A DNA stretch of 64,000 bases, taken from Leuconostoc citreum. Its GTDB lineage: Bacteria; Bacillota; Bacilli; Lactobacillales; Lactobacillaceae. The stretch is taken from NCBI RefSeq assembly GCF_004354555.1, contig NZ_PUFH01000004.1, positions 310,001 to 374,000 on the forward strand. Direction: 5' to 3'. The first letter of the stretch is position 1. Each line of letters begins with the position of its first letter. A program made the position numbers and the translations under genes. Below the pieces are notes generated by a model that saw only the letters and a list, made by a program, of their open reading frames with translations, ran no database searches and was not told the DNA's origin. This document shows, in pieces, positions 35,201 to 43,126 of this stretch.

Positions 35201-38053
35201 ACAATTGACAATGGTTACGCATTTACTGATCGTTATGATTTAGGATTCAACAACGATGATGGAACGGAAAATCCGACAAAATATGGTACAGTAGAGGATT
35301 TGAGAAACGCAATTAAGGCATTACATAGCAAGAGCATTCAAGCTATGGCTGACTGGGTACCAGACCAAATTTATAACTTGTCAGGACAACAAGTCACTTC
35401 TGTCACACGCGTGAATGAAAAAGGGGAGACTTGGCCAAATGCAGATATTGAAAATGTTTTGTATGTTGTAGATACTGTCGGTGGTGGTAAGTATCAAGCA
35501 GAGTATGGTGGTAAATATTTGGGTGAGTTACAGCAAAAATATCCTGATTTGTTTACTAAACCGCAAATTACTACTGGGGTACCAATGGATGCCAATACGA
35601 GAATAAAGGAATGGTCTGCGAAGTATTTTAACGGTACGAATATTTTAGGGCGTGGAGCTTACTATGTATTAAAGGATTGGGCAAGTAACCAATACTTTAA
35701 TGTTAACAAAGCAGATGAAGCCTTCCTACCTTTACAATTAATGAATCAAGACGCAAAAACAGGATTTGTTATTGATGCGGTAGGTGTTAAGTATTATTCT
35801 ATTAGTGGTTATCAAGCGAAAAACAGTTTTATTCAAGATGATAATCATAATTGGTATTATTTTGATAATAATGGATACATGGTTCGACCAGAAAATGGCA
35901 AAAGCGGTTTGGTGCAAATGAAAGTAACAAATGCTGATGGCACTGTTCGAGAGAGCTTAGATTCATCAAATAAAGATGGACGCTATTATTACTTTATGCC
36001 AAATGGTATGGAAATAAGAAATGGCTTTGTTAAAGATATTGATGGTAAATCTTACTACTTCAACAGCGTGGGAGAAATGTTAACTAATCAATATGTATTT
36101 GATGCAAGCGGTAATGCATATCACTTGAATTCTGATGGAACAATGTCTACCGGTCTTGTTCTTGCAGGGTATAATAATGTATATCATTATTATGGCTTAA
36201 ATGGTGTGCAGGTTAAAGGAAAGGTTGCATACGATAAAAATACAAATAAATGGTATAGTTTTGATGCAAATTCGGGAGATAGTCAAGCGTTCACTGACCG
36301 TCCAAATAACACGCAAGATTTTATCACAATTGATACTTCGTCAACTTTAGGTGTGAACGCTGATTATACAGCCTACATTACTAGCTCTGTCCGACAAGAT
36401 GGTTTATTTGCTAATGCACCTTATGGTGTTATAACAAAGGATCAAACTGGGAATGATATAAAGTGGGAATTTATTAACAAGGACACGAAACAGTACGAAG
36501 GGCAACAAGTGCAAGTCACGCGTCAATACACAGACAGTAAGGGTGTGAGCTGGAACTTAATTACCTTTGCTGGTGGTGATTTACAAGGACAAAAGCTTTG
36601 GGTGGATAGTCGTGCGTTAACTATGACACCATTTAAAACGATGAACCAAATAAGCTTCATTAGTTATGCTAACCGCAATGATGGGTTGTTCTTGAATGCG
36701 CCATACCAAGTCAAGGGGTATCAATTAGCTGGGATGTCCAACCAATACAAGGGCCAACAAGTGACCATTGCCGGGGTGGCGAACGTTTCAGGTAAAGACT
36801 GGAGTCTGATTAGTTTTAATGGGACACAGTACTGGATTGATAGTCAGGCATTGAATACCAATTTCACACATGACATGAATCAAAAAGTCTTTGTCAATAC
36901 AACTAGTAATCTTGATGGGTTATTCTTAAATGCGCCATACCGTCAACCGGGTTATAAGTTAGCCGGTTTGGCTAAAAATTACAACAACCAAACGGTTACC
37001 GTTAGTCAACAGTATTTTGATGATCAAGGCACGGTCTGGAGTCAGGTTGTCCTTGGGGGTCAGACGGTCTGGGTTGATAACCATGCATTGGCACAGATGC
37101 AAGTTAGGGATACAAACCAACAGCTCTATGTGAATAGCAATGGTCGTAATGATGGGTTATTCTTGAATGCGCCATATCGTGGTCAAGGGTCACAACTCAT
37201 AGGCATGACGGCAGATTATAATGGGCAACATGTACAAGTGACCAAGCAAGGGCAAGATGCCTACGGTGCACAATGGCGTCTTATTACGCTAAATAATCAA
37301 CAGGTCTGGGTTGATAGTCGCGCTTTGAGCACAACAATCATGCAAGCCATGAATGATGATATGTATGTGAATAGCAACCAACGGACAGATGGTTTGTGGT
37401 TAAACGCACCTTATACGATGAGTGGGGCTAAATGGGCTGGTGATACGCGTTCGGCTAATGGGCGCTATGTCCATATTTCAAAAGCTTATTCAAACGAAGT
37501 CGGCAACACATATTACTTGACGAATTTGAATGGTCAAAGCACATGGATTGACAAGCGGGCGTTTACTGCGACCTTTGACCAGGTGGTGGCATTAAATGCA
37601 ACGATTGTGGCACGCCAACGACCAGATGGGATGTTTAAGACAGCACCATATGGTGAAGCGGGGGCGCAGTTTGTCGATTATGTGACAAACTATAACCAGC
37701 AAACCGTGCCAGTAACAAAGCAACATTCAGATGCTCAGGGTAATCAATGGTACTTAGCGACAGTGAATGGGACACAATACTGGATTGATCAACGGTCATT
37801 TTCACCAGTAGTAACGAAGGTGGTTGATTATCAAGCTAAGATTGTGCCACGGACAACACGTGATGGGGTGTTTAGTGGCGCACCCTATGGGGAAGTGAAT
37901 GCTAAGCTAGTTAACATGGCAACTGCGTATCAAAATCAAGTTGTCCATGCGACAGGAGAATATACGAATGCTTCAGGGATCACATGGAGTCAGTTCGCGT
38001 TAAGCGGGCAAGAAGACAAGCTATGGATTGATAAGCGTGCTTTGCAAGCTTAA
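32270..38053 (+). CDS. GH70 glucansucrase (dextransucrase-type core, alternansucrase-like ends)
   Basis: A secreted 1927-residue enzyme that builds alpha-glucan from sucrose. Visible parts: a KxYKxGKxW-type signal region (KLYKSGKSW) with a likely cut near residue 40; a variable Thr/Asn/Lys-rich segment; YG-type glucan-binding repeats (about 150-320); the GH70 core with nucleophile Asp555 in RVDAVDNVD, acid/base Glu593 in SILEDW and Asp665 in VRAHDSEV; more YG repeats; and seven APY repeats (DGLFLNAPY-like) from about residue 1370. The SEV after Asp665 is typical of dextransucrases making alpha-1,6 links. From memory, the ends match L. citreum alternansucrase and the core does not. ATG 32270 follows GGGAGA. 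The APY region is visibly richer in G+C than the core. Confidence 0.9.
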   Translation: MKIKETITRKKLYKSGKSWVAAATAFAVMGVSAVTTVSADTQTPVGTTQSQQALTGQTGQDKPTTKEVIDKKEPVPESTTNNDSKSVHASGKNIDQQNELNKNTATENNKKTQDQNTATTPDTKESNKAVSDDQKITVQDDRNIALSKNLVDNKDAISTVITGGRYEQQDGHFVYLDQSGKKVIGLQNINGNVQYFDENGAQVKGDFRPGKEKNKVYFDKNTGNAIAYISNVDGVINGVDATGKQIKDNFLTDEKGNTYYFDSQGNMLKGLQTLDGKQYYFDEEGLLKKNYAATFNNQVIYFDSVTGIGKTALEYQFSQGLTDQKSDFTAHNAANSYDAKSFDNIQGFLTADSWYQPKDILKGGKTWVASTEDDKRPLLMTWWPDKQTQANYINYMSKTFATNDGIQYDATTNQSTLNLATQNIQVLIEQRIAQANSIQWLKNEMSNFIKEQFNWSKKSENIDYGGLQFQGGFLKYNNTPLASDTNSAFRLLNRVLFNRDGNSNVKGSEFLLANDVDNSNPVVQAEQLNWLHYLMNFGTITANDPDANFDSIRVDAVDNVDADLLDIARDYFNAVYKVNQSDVNANKHISILEDWSGLDPNEVVKNGNPQLTLNTGVQNSLLNALTKGPNNRWGIDSLIDKSTMRYPDKDGKILIPNYSFVRAHDSEVQGIIGKILTDHTSAESGNKFTKDQLKQALDYYYADQDKTVKEYSHYNMASAYAALLTNKNTIPRVYYGDMYKDNDSYMTSKTNEFDSIDALLKARIKYVSGNQEMGVDTKHQDVLTSVRNGNSRTEGIGVIISNNPNLNLGSDKITLSMGVNHANQMYRPLLLATDNGIDVYNTDSSTTIRETTDGNGNLEFSSNYIKGYGINNSKVSGYLAVWVPVGADDKQDARVATSQNKTTDGSVFHANDALDTNVIYEGFSNFQQTPNLVDKDQRTNVIIAKEAKNGTFSNWGITSFQMPPQYRSSHDGTFVDSTIDNGYAFTDRYDLGFNNDDGTENPTKYGTVEDLRNAIKALHSKSIQAMADWVPDQIYNLSGQQVTSVTRVNEKGETWPNADIENVLYVVDTVGGGKYQAEYGGKYLGELQQKYPDLFTKPQITTGVPMDANTRIKEWSAKYFNGTNILGRGAYYVLKDWASNQYFNVNKADEAFLPLQLMNQDAKTGFVIDAVGVKYYSISGYQAKNSFIQDDNHNWYYFDNNGYMVRPENGKSGLVQMKVTNADGTVRESLDSSNKDGRYYYFMPNGMEIRNGFVKDIDGKSYYFNSVGEMLTNQYVFDASGNAYHLNSDGTMSTGLVLAGYNNVYHYYGLNGVQVKGKVAYDKNTNKWYSFDANSGDSQAFTDRPNNTQDFITIDTSSTLGVNADYTAYITSSVRQDGLFANAPYGVITKDQTGNDIKWEFINKDTKQYEGQQVQVTRQYTDSKGVSWNLITFAGGDLQGQKLWVDSRALTMTPFKTMNQISFISYANRNDGLFLNAPYQVKGYQLAGMSNQYKGQQVTIAGVANVSGKDWSLISFNGTQYWIDSQALNTNFTHDMNQKVFVNTTSNLDGLFLNAPYRQPGYKLAGLAKNYNNQTVTVSQQYFDDQGTVWSQVVLGGQTVWVDNHALAQMQVRDTNQQLYVNSNGRNDGLFLNAPYRGQGSQLIGMTADYNGQHVQVTKQGQDAYGAQWRLITLNNQQVWVDSRALSTTIMQAMNDDMYVNSNQRTDGLWLNAPYTMSGAKWAGDTRSANGRYVHISKAYSNEVGNTYYLTNLNGQSTWIDKRAFTATFDQVVALNATIVARQRPDGMFKTAPYGEAGAQFVDYVTNYNQQTVPVTKQHSDAQGNQWYLATVNGTQYWIDQRSFSPVVTKVVDYQAKIVPRTTRDGVFSGAPYGEVNAKLVNMATAYQNQVVHATGEYTNASGITWSQFALSGQEDKLWIDKRALQA

Positions 38054-38115
38054 GGGAAGGATTCGACAAAGGAGGGTAACATTATCAGCGGATGGTGTTA
38101 CCTTTTTTTGTTGTG
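38053..38115 (+). repeat. Direct repeat carrying a terminator, downstream copy
   Basis: Second copy of the repeat at 32057-32120, beginning directly after the glucansucrase stop codon. Its hairpin GGTAACA..TGTTACC with T7 ends the glucansucrase transcript. Confidence 0.9.
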
Positions 38116-38255
38116 CTAAATATTTCTCGCATAATTGAGACAGTTTCATGACAAATAAGCAAAACTAGTGTCAATGCTTCGGTTATGGGGTAAACTACTA
38201 TTAACTATATTTAAGAATGAAATAGATATTAGCTGAGATATCTTTGAGGATGATT

Positions 38256-38999
38256 ATGTTTAGTAGCAGAAAAATGTTTTTGTTAATTGTGAGCTTTTTT
38301 TGTGTTGCAGCATTGTTGTATAATTCCCCATCTGTAAGTGGGAATAGCACAGGTGTGGTTATGAATGGTAATTTTAAGGATTGGGAAGGAAAGTATCAGA
38401 ATGTGCGTGCCAATAGTGACGCCTTTAGACATGTGGGTATTTGGGCAGATAAAGAGAATATTTACTTTTATATGGACTCGGCGCCAGATTTTAGGACTAA
38501 TAACCAAGGCGGAGATAACCAACTCTATTTGAATACTGATTTTACTATAACTGTTGGAGATGAGGCATACCCAGTTAGTTCAGGACACGGATTCATGGAT
38601 AACCAAATTATGAACTTTAATAATAGTTCTAAATCAGTGAGCCAAGTATTTGATATTAAGTATTGGGTTTGGCGACAAGAGTATGGTTATCAACCACCTA
38701 CAGTAGGTAAAGCCTATGCACAGCATATAGTTGCTGGTAACCGCTCAAATAACATTTTTGAGGCGCAAATCCCATTCTCTGCTTTAGGCATAAAAGAGAT
38801 ACCTGAGAATACAAAAATTGCCATTTCAAATGAGTCAATTTGGCGAGGAAACGTGTCAATTAATTATGCTGGTTCACCAACAGGGCCATGGTTACTTGCC
38901 GGTATTGGTTTGGTTTTTGCTGGTGGTGGCTATTACCTACAAAATCAGCGCCGAAAAAAGATTACGGCATCAGCAACAAACGAGGTAATCCATGCTTAA
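38256..38999 (+). CDS. Exported protein with Firmicu-CTERM-like tail (likely XrtG substrate)
   Basis: The 247-residue protein has a signal sequence (residues 5-25), a beta-rich domain opening with NGNFKDWEGKYQNV and containing VGIWADKENIYFYM, and a C-terminal sorting-like tail: GSPTGPWLLAGIGLVFAGGG, then a helix end and QNQRRKK. A short motif, one helix and a basic end is the layout of exosortase substrates, and I recall this form as Firmicu-CTERM. It is the first gene of the XrtG cluster and overlaps xrtG by eight bases. I use ATG 38256, six bases after GAGG, over the upstream TTG. The role of the domain is unknown. Confidence 0.75.
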   Translation: MFSSRKMFLLIVSFFCVAALLYNSPSVSGNSTGVVMNGNFKDWEGKYQNVRANSDAFRHVGIWADKENIYFYMDSAPDFRTNNQGGDNQLYLNTDFTITVGDEAYPVSSGHGFMDNQIMNFNNSSKSVSQVFDIKYWVWRQEYGYQPPTVGKAYAQHIVAGNRSNNIFEAQIPFSALGIKEIPENTKIAISNESIWRGNVSINYAGSPTGPWLLAGIGLVFAGGGYYLQNQRRKKITASATNEVIHA

Positions 39000-39576
39000 T
39001 AATGCGGTTATTATTGGTCTAATTATTATTTGGGTCTATGTATTATCTGTTCTGAAGCGTGCTAAAACGGATGCTTTTTATTTTTTGGCTGGCAGCGCAG
39101 GCTTGTTCGTTATTCTTCTTTTATGGAGTAAACCTTATGGTGTCTGGTTGTTTTCGACCATTCTCACTTGGTCGGCCGGAGTTGTTGGTCATCTTACTGG
39201 CTTATTTGATACTTTCTATGCGTCACATGTTATTCAGGTGGTGGCGAATCATCATACCAGCATTTTATTGGTTGATTATGAATGTTCAGGCATTATTGAA
39301 ACAACGGCATTTTGGGGATTAATTGCCTTTTATCCTGTGTATGATGCACAAAAGCGGTTAATGTTGGCGCTTATTGGGGCATTATGGTTTTTCCTTGCAA
39401 ATACGTTACGACTATCTTTTGTTGCAATTGTAATTTATTATTTTGGCGATGGGGCTTTTTATGTTGCTCATTCGATTATCGGACGCCTGTTGTTCTATTC
39501 AATTGCAATCTTACTTTATTATCTAGTCTTCACAAAGGGGCAACTTGTTAATCAAATGCTCAAAAAACAGGGATAA
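38992..39576 (+). CDS. xrtG: Exosortase family protein XrtG
   Basis: Exosortases are integral-membrane cysteine transpeptidase-like enzymes that process CTERM proteins. This 194-residue protein has about six helices and the predicted Cys-Arg-His triad: Cys98 in VDYECSGIIE, Arg140 in LANTLRLSFV and His160 in FYVAHSIIGR. The layout matches the Gram-positive exosortase XrtG. It overlaps the substrate gene and lies three bases before the glycosyltransferase, in a tight five-gene operon. Confidence 0.85.
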   Translation: MLNNAVIIGLIIIWVYVLSVLKRAKTDAFYFLAGSAGLFVILLLWSKPYGVWLFSTILTWSAGVVGHLTGLFDTFYASHVIQVVANHHTSILLVDYECSGIIETTAFWGLIAFYPVYDAQKRLMLALIGALWFFLANTLRLSFVAIVIYYFGDGAFYVAHSIIGRLLFYSIAILLYYLVFTKGQLVNQMLKKQG

Positions 39577-39579
39577 ACT

Positions 39580-40920
39580 ATGTCATTTTATTTACATCAA
39601 TTTACTTATCAGTTAGGTTTTTGGTTCACTTGGTTGCTCATTCCGATTGTTGTGGAAATTTTCCCAGCTATTTATTTCAATCTAGTTTTGATAAAAACAT
39701 CAAAAAACCATCAAGTGATGCAAGAACCATTGAAATTACCAATGGTATCTATTGTATTACCTATATATAATTCAGGACAAACATTATACCAGTGTATTCA
39801 GTCGATTAGTCAATCAACCTATCCAAAACAATTAATCCAAATTATTGCCGTGAATAATCAAAGCACTGATAACAGTTTTACGGTGTTTAATCAGGCTCAA
39901 GCTGATTTCCCAGTACTTAGAATGCAGTGGATGAACACAGATCAAGGTAAAGCGCGTGCACTAAATGCTGCTATTTATAATAGTATGGGGCAATATATTA
40001 TTAATTTGGATACTGATGGTTGGTTAGAACCCAATGCCTTAAAACGGTTTGTGCTTTATTTTGAAAATCACTCAGAAATTGATGCAGCAACTGGTACGAT
40101 TCTGACACAAAAAAAAATGATTCAAAAAACGCAAAGTAAATGGCTTAAATTGCTACAGTTAAACGAATATTTTGAGTATGCACAATCATTCTTATCAGGC
40201 CGTAGTATTGAAAACCGTGGTAATCGTTTGTTCACAATGTCAGGTGCATTTTCAGCGTTTAGACGTGATGTATTAGTTCAGACATTTATGTATAATGTTG
40301 ACACGGTTGGTGAAGATACTGATATGACATTTCAACTGCGATTCCGCCTAGGCAAGCGTATAGGTTTCTGTGATGATGCCATGTTTTATGTTGAACCAAT
40401 ATCAGGTTATAGTGAACTTTATTTACAACGGCAGCGTTGGCAGCGTGGGCAAATTGAAGTCGCACAAAATTTCATGCAGAATAAGTTGAGTGTCCGTCAG
40501 ATTTTTACTAACTTTATGATTAGTCGATTAATGATTGATCACACGTTTATATTTCCACGCTTGGTTTGGATTACTGGCCTTGCGATGTTATTATTTTTCG
40601 GTTACTCACCTGTCGTTGTGTCTATGTCAGTTGTGATGATGTACGTGTTATATGTTGCTTATGGGTTGATGAACTATACTAGTTCATATATGCTTTTGAA
40701 AGCGTTTCCCACTGAACGCGCTTACTTTAAAAATAAATGGTGGATAGCATTCACTATGCCACTTTATAATGGCATTAATACGTTAATTCGTTTTATTGGA
40801 ATTATTAATACAATGACTAGAAATGCGGCTTGGCAGACAAAAACTTTTAAATCTGAAACACGTGATATTAAAAACATTCTGATGGCTGATTGGTCGCAGT
40901 TATGGAAGGATAAAAAATAG
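39580..40920 (+). CDS. XrtG-associated family 2 glycosyltransferase
   Basis: A 446-residue membrane glycosyltransferase: one N-terminal helix, a GT2 domain starting with VSIVLPIYNSGQTLY, a DTDG motif at 144-147, GEDTDMTFQ and QRQRW at about 283-287, then several C-terminal helices (from about 325). The QxxRW motif is typical of processive polymer synthases such as cellulose and hyaluronan synthases. I recall a family of such enzymes specific to XrtG clusters. Sugar donor and product are unknown. Confidence 0.85.
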   Translation: MSFYLHQFTYQLGFWFTWLLIPIVVEIFPAIYFNLVLIKTSKNHQVMQEPLKLPMVSIVLPIYNSGQTLYQCIQSISQSTYPKQLIQIIAVNNQSTDNSFTVFNQAQADFPVLRMQWMNTDQGKARALNAAIYNSMGQYIINLDTDGWLEPNALKRFVLYFENHSEIDAATGTILTQKKMIQKTQSKWLKLLQLNEYFEYAQSFLSGRSIENRGNRLFTMSGAFSAFRRDVLVQTFMYNVDTVGEDTDMTFQLRFRLGKRIGFCDDAMFYVEPISGYSELYLQRQRWQRGQIEVAQNFMQNKLSVRQIFTNFMISRLMIDHTFIFPRLVWITGLAMLLFFGYSPVVVSMSVVMMYVLYVAYGLMNYTSSYMLLKAFPTERAYFKNKWWIAFTMPLYNGINTLIRFIGIINTMTRNAAWQTKTFKSETRDIKNILMADWSQLWKDKK

Positions 40921-40922
40921 TT

Positions 40923-41300
40923 ATGAGTAACAAGGTTTTAACATATAGGTTACGAACTTTTATTAATGCCACGCATGCAGTACGTTGGCAAGGAGTACAA
41001 GGTGTAGCACATCCTCACACGTGGGAATTGATTTTGGATATCCAACCGATGACTTATCCACAACCAATGAAGTTTGAAGATATTGAGACAGTGATTAATG
41101 ATAGCATTGCAGTTTTTTCAGGTGAATTTCTAAACACTGTCGCACCATTTGATGACATTAATCCAACGCTTGAAAATTTTGCCGAAGTGCTATTTGATAT
41201 TTTAACTACAGCTTTACTCAAAATATCATGTCAATTGCTGGATTTGTCTGTTGGTGAATCGCCAACGCGATTTATTAATATTGCTTTGGCGCAAGATTGA
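40923..41300 (+). CDS. 6-pyruvoyl-tetrahydropterin synthase-related protein
   Basis: A 125-residue protein of the tunnelling fold. It has INATHAVRW near residue 17 and VAHPHTWELILDIQ, corresponding to the metal-binding His positions of PTPS/QueD enzymes, and a DINPTLENFAEVLFD end. Related proteins occur in XrtG clusters. Whether it makes a pterin or has a different job here is not known. It lies two bases after the glycosyltransferase. Confidence 0.75.
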   Translation: MSNKVLTYRLRTFINATHAVRWQGVQGVAHPHTWELILDIQPMTYPQPMKFEDIETVINDSIAVFSGEFLNTVAPFDDINPTLENFAEVLFDILTTALLKISCQLLDLSVGESPTRFINIALAQD

Positions 41301-41314
41301 AGAGGTGGGTGGTG

Positions 41315-42880
41315 ATGCGGACTAAATTACAACGGTGTGCTTATAATATACAAAAATGCCTAGATAGCATATATCTATTGTTTATTTTTATAACGTTATA
41401 TTTTGCGGTGACTTCGACTAATTTGAATTTAAGAAGTAATTCAGGTGATGAATTTATTGGTATTGGCACGACTTGGGTATCCATCGTTTTTTTGTTGATA
41501 ATCATTGCAATTGTATTGGCTTTTGCTGTTAATCAGACGTTTAGAACGCTTTGGCGACGAGTGTTTATACAGCATGGCGTGCTAGTAGCCACTATCATGG
41601 TTGTTTTAGCATTACTTTGGCAATTAATTGTCATTCTACAGACACATCCAGCCATTGGTTTTGATCCCGGTGCCATTCATGAAGCATTGACGCAAACGAG
41701 TTCAGCTAATATAAGATCTTATTATAGCTACAATACGAACAATTTATCATTATTATTGATTCAACATGAAATTGCCAAAGTAATGCATAATACCTCTTGG
41801 TTAATGTTTGACTTAGTCAACTGGTTATTGTTAATTGGGACTGCCCTCGTTAATATGACGACAGTCTGGTTCGTTGATAAACGTAAATTAGCGATTGGCT
41901 TGTATACACATGCTGTTTGGTTAATGCTTTTTCCAATGGTGTTGGTACCTTATTCCGACATTTATGTTTTACCGTTTGTAGCGCTTTTGATACTGTGTTA
42001 TGTAATCATATCAACAACAAAATGGCATATAGTGTTAAAGGTGGGCATCAGCATTATAGCTGGTTTGACCTTGTCTGGCATTTACTTTCTCAAACCCTCA
42101 GCAATGATTCCTATTATTGCTATATTTGTTGTAGAATTTTTACACATTTTGATAACTAGAAATAATAATCAAAAAATAATGTTGATGAAAATTTTAGTGG
42201 TGACTGTATTTTTGCTGACAGCAGGATTCAGTTATCAGTTAGGCAACAAGGTATTACAAAATCAAACTTATATGGTGATTCAGAAAAATCGTACCTTACC
42301 ACCAATTCATTTTATTAGTATGGGTGTGAGTGGCGATGGCGGTTATAATGCACAAGATGTCTTAGCAATGGCTAAACAACCTTCACAGGCTGCTATGTCA
42401 CGCTATTCAAAAGACAAGTTAGTTGAAAGGTTACAACAGAAAGGGTTCATTGGCTATCTCATCTTTTTAGTTCACAAACAAGATAAAAATACATCAGATG
42501 GTACATTTGCTTGGCTGAAAGAGGGACGCTTTATCATCGATAAACCAGCAAAAAATGGTGTAAAAAGTGTGATACAAAATATTATTTATCCAAGTGGACA
42601 TTATCTTTCTGACTTTCATTTTATTGCGCAATTCTGGTGGGTTATGTGTATCGGAATTATTAGTCTGGGATGGCGGCAAAAAGACCGACTGACAGCTGTG
42701 TTACGGCTAGCTATTGTTGGGGGCTTTTTGTATCTGTTGATTTTTGAGGGCGGCCGCTCACGATACATTATTCAGTTTTTACCGATATTTTTATTATTAA
42801 CAGTGTTTGTCTGGCCACAAACAGTTGCACTAATTCAAGAGAAATTATCATGGCTTAATGTCAATAAAAAAAACATGTGA
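41315..42880 (+). CDS. XrtG-cluster polytopic membrane protein
   Basis: A 521-residue protein with about twelve helices and a large outside loop (about residues 330-420 by reckoning on charged segments such as VSGDGGYNAQDVLAM). The architecture resembles GT-C glycosyltransferases and the membrane protein family I recall as always accompanying XrtG. It carries no motif that fixes a reaction. ATG 41315 follows GAGGTG; the 18 bases upstream overlap the previous gene. Last gene of the cluster; no clear terminator follows. Confidence 0.7.
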   Translation: MRTKLQRCAYNIQKCLDSIYLLFIFITLYFAVTSTNLNLRSNSGDEFIGIGTTWVSIVFLLIIIAIVLAFAVNQTFRTLWRRVFIQHGVLVATIMVVLALLWQLIVILQTHPAIGFDPGAIHEALTQTSSANIRSYYSYNTNNLSLLLIQHEIAKVMHNTSWLMFDLVNWLLLIGTALVNMTTVWFVDKRKLAIGLYTHAVWLMLFPMVLVPYSDIYVLPFVALLILCYVIISTTKWHIVLKVGISIIAGLTLSGIYFLKPSAMIPIIAIFVVEFLHILITRNNNQKIMLMKILVVTVFLLTAGFSYQLGNKVLQNQTYMVIQKNRTLPPIHFISMGVSGDGGYNAQDVLAMAKQPSQAAMSRYSKDKLVERLQQKGFIGYLIFLVHKQDKNTSDGTFAWLKEGRFIIDKPAKNGVKSVIQNIIYPSGHYLSDFHFIAQFWWVMCIGIISLGWRQKDRLTAVLRLAIVGGFLYLLIFEGGRSRYIIQFLPIFLLLTVFVWPQTVALIQEKLSWLNVNKKNM

Positions 42881-42974
42881 TACTTTTTTAGAAACAACAT
42901 TTTTTATTTGTTTTTCTATATCTTATCTCTCTTTTGTATGGTAAAATGTTTAGGTAAAAGGCGTTTATTGTTTT

Positions 42975-42987
42975 ATTGTTCGTGTTT
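42975..42987 (-). promoter_or_regulatory. Candidate PurR box upstream of purA
   Basis: Read on the minus strand, AAACACGAACAAT matches most of the PurR box consensus AWWWCCGAACWWT known from lactococci (11 of 13 positions by eye). It lies about 140 bases before purA. A search for the same element before other purine genes would be needed to trust it. Confidence 0.35.
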
Positions 42988-43004
42988 TACTAAAAAATAA
43001 AACG

Positions 43005-43115
43005 TGCCGTTACAGAGGGACACTCACGGATGGGCGCAAACAGGTGTTATCACGTTTGACTGACAACACTTTCTCCGACAAACCTATCCCGTCTGAAAGC
43101 AGCTGTGGCCGTACT
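43005..43115 (+). promoter_or_regulatory. Structured, GC-rich 5' leader of purA
   Basis: About 110 bases before purA are markedly richer in G+C than the AT-rich sequence upstream and show several pairing options (GTGTT with AACAC; CGGATGGG with CCTATCCCG with wobbles). No open frame uses it and no riboswitch class that I know fits. It may be a regulatory leader for purA. Confidence 0.4.
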
Positions 43116-43126
43116 AGGAGAAAAAT

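Noticed and set aside
36370-38050. APY repeat region as a recombination-derived duplicated gene
   Set aside because: The repeats are in one uninterrupted frame with the GH70 core and are a normal module of this enzyme type; only their origin is unusual.
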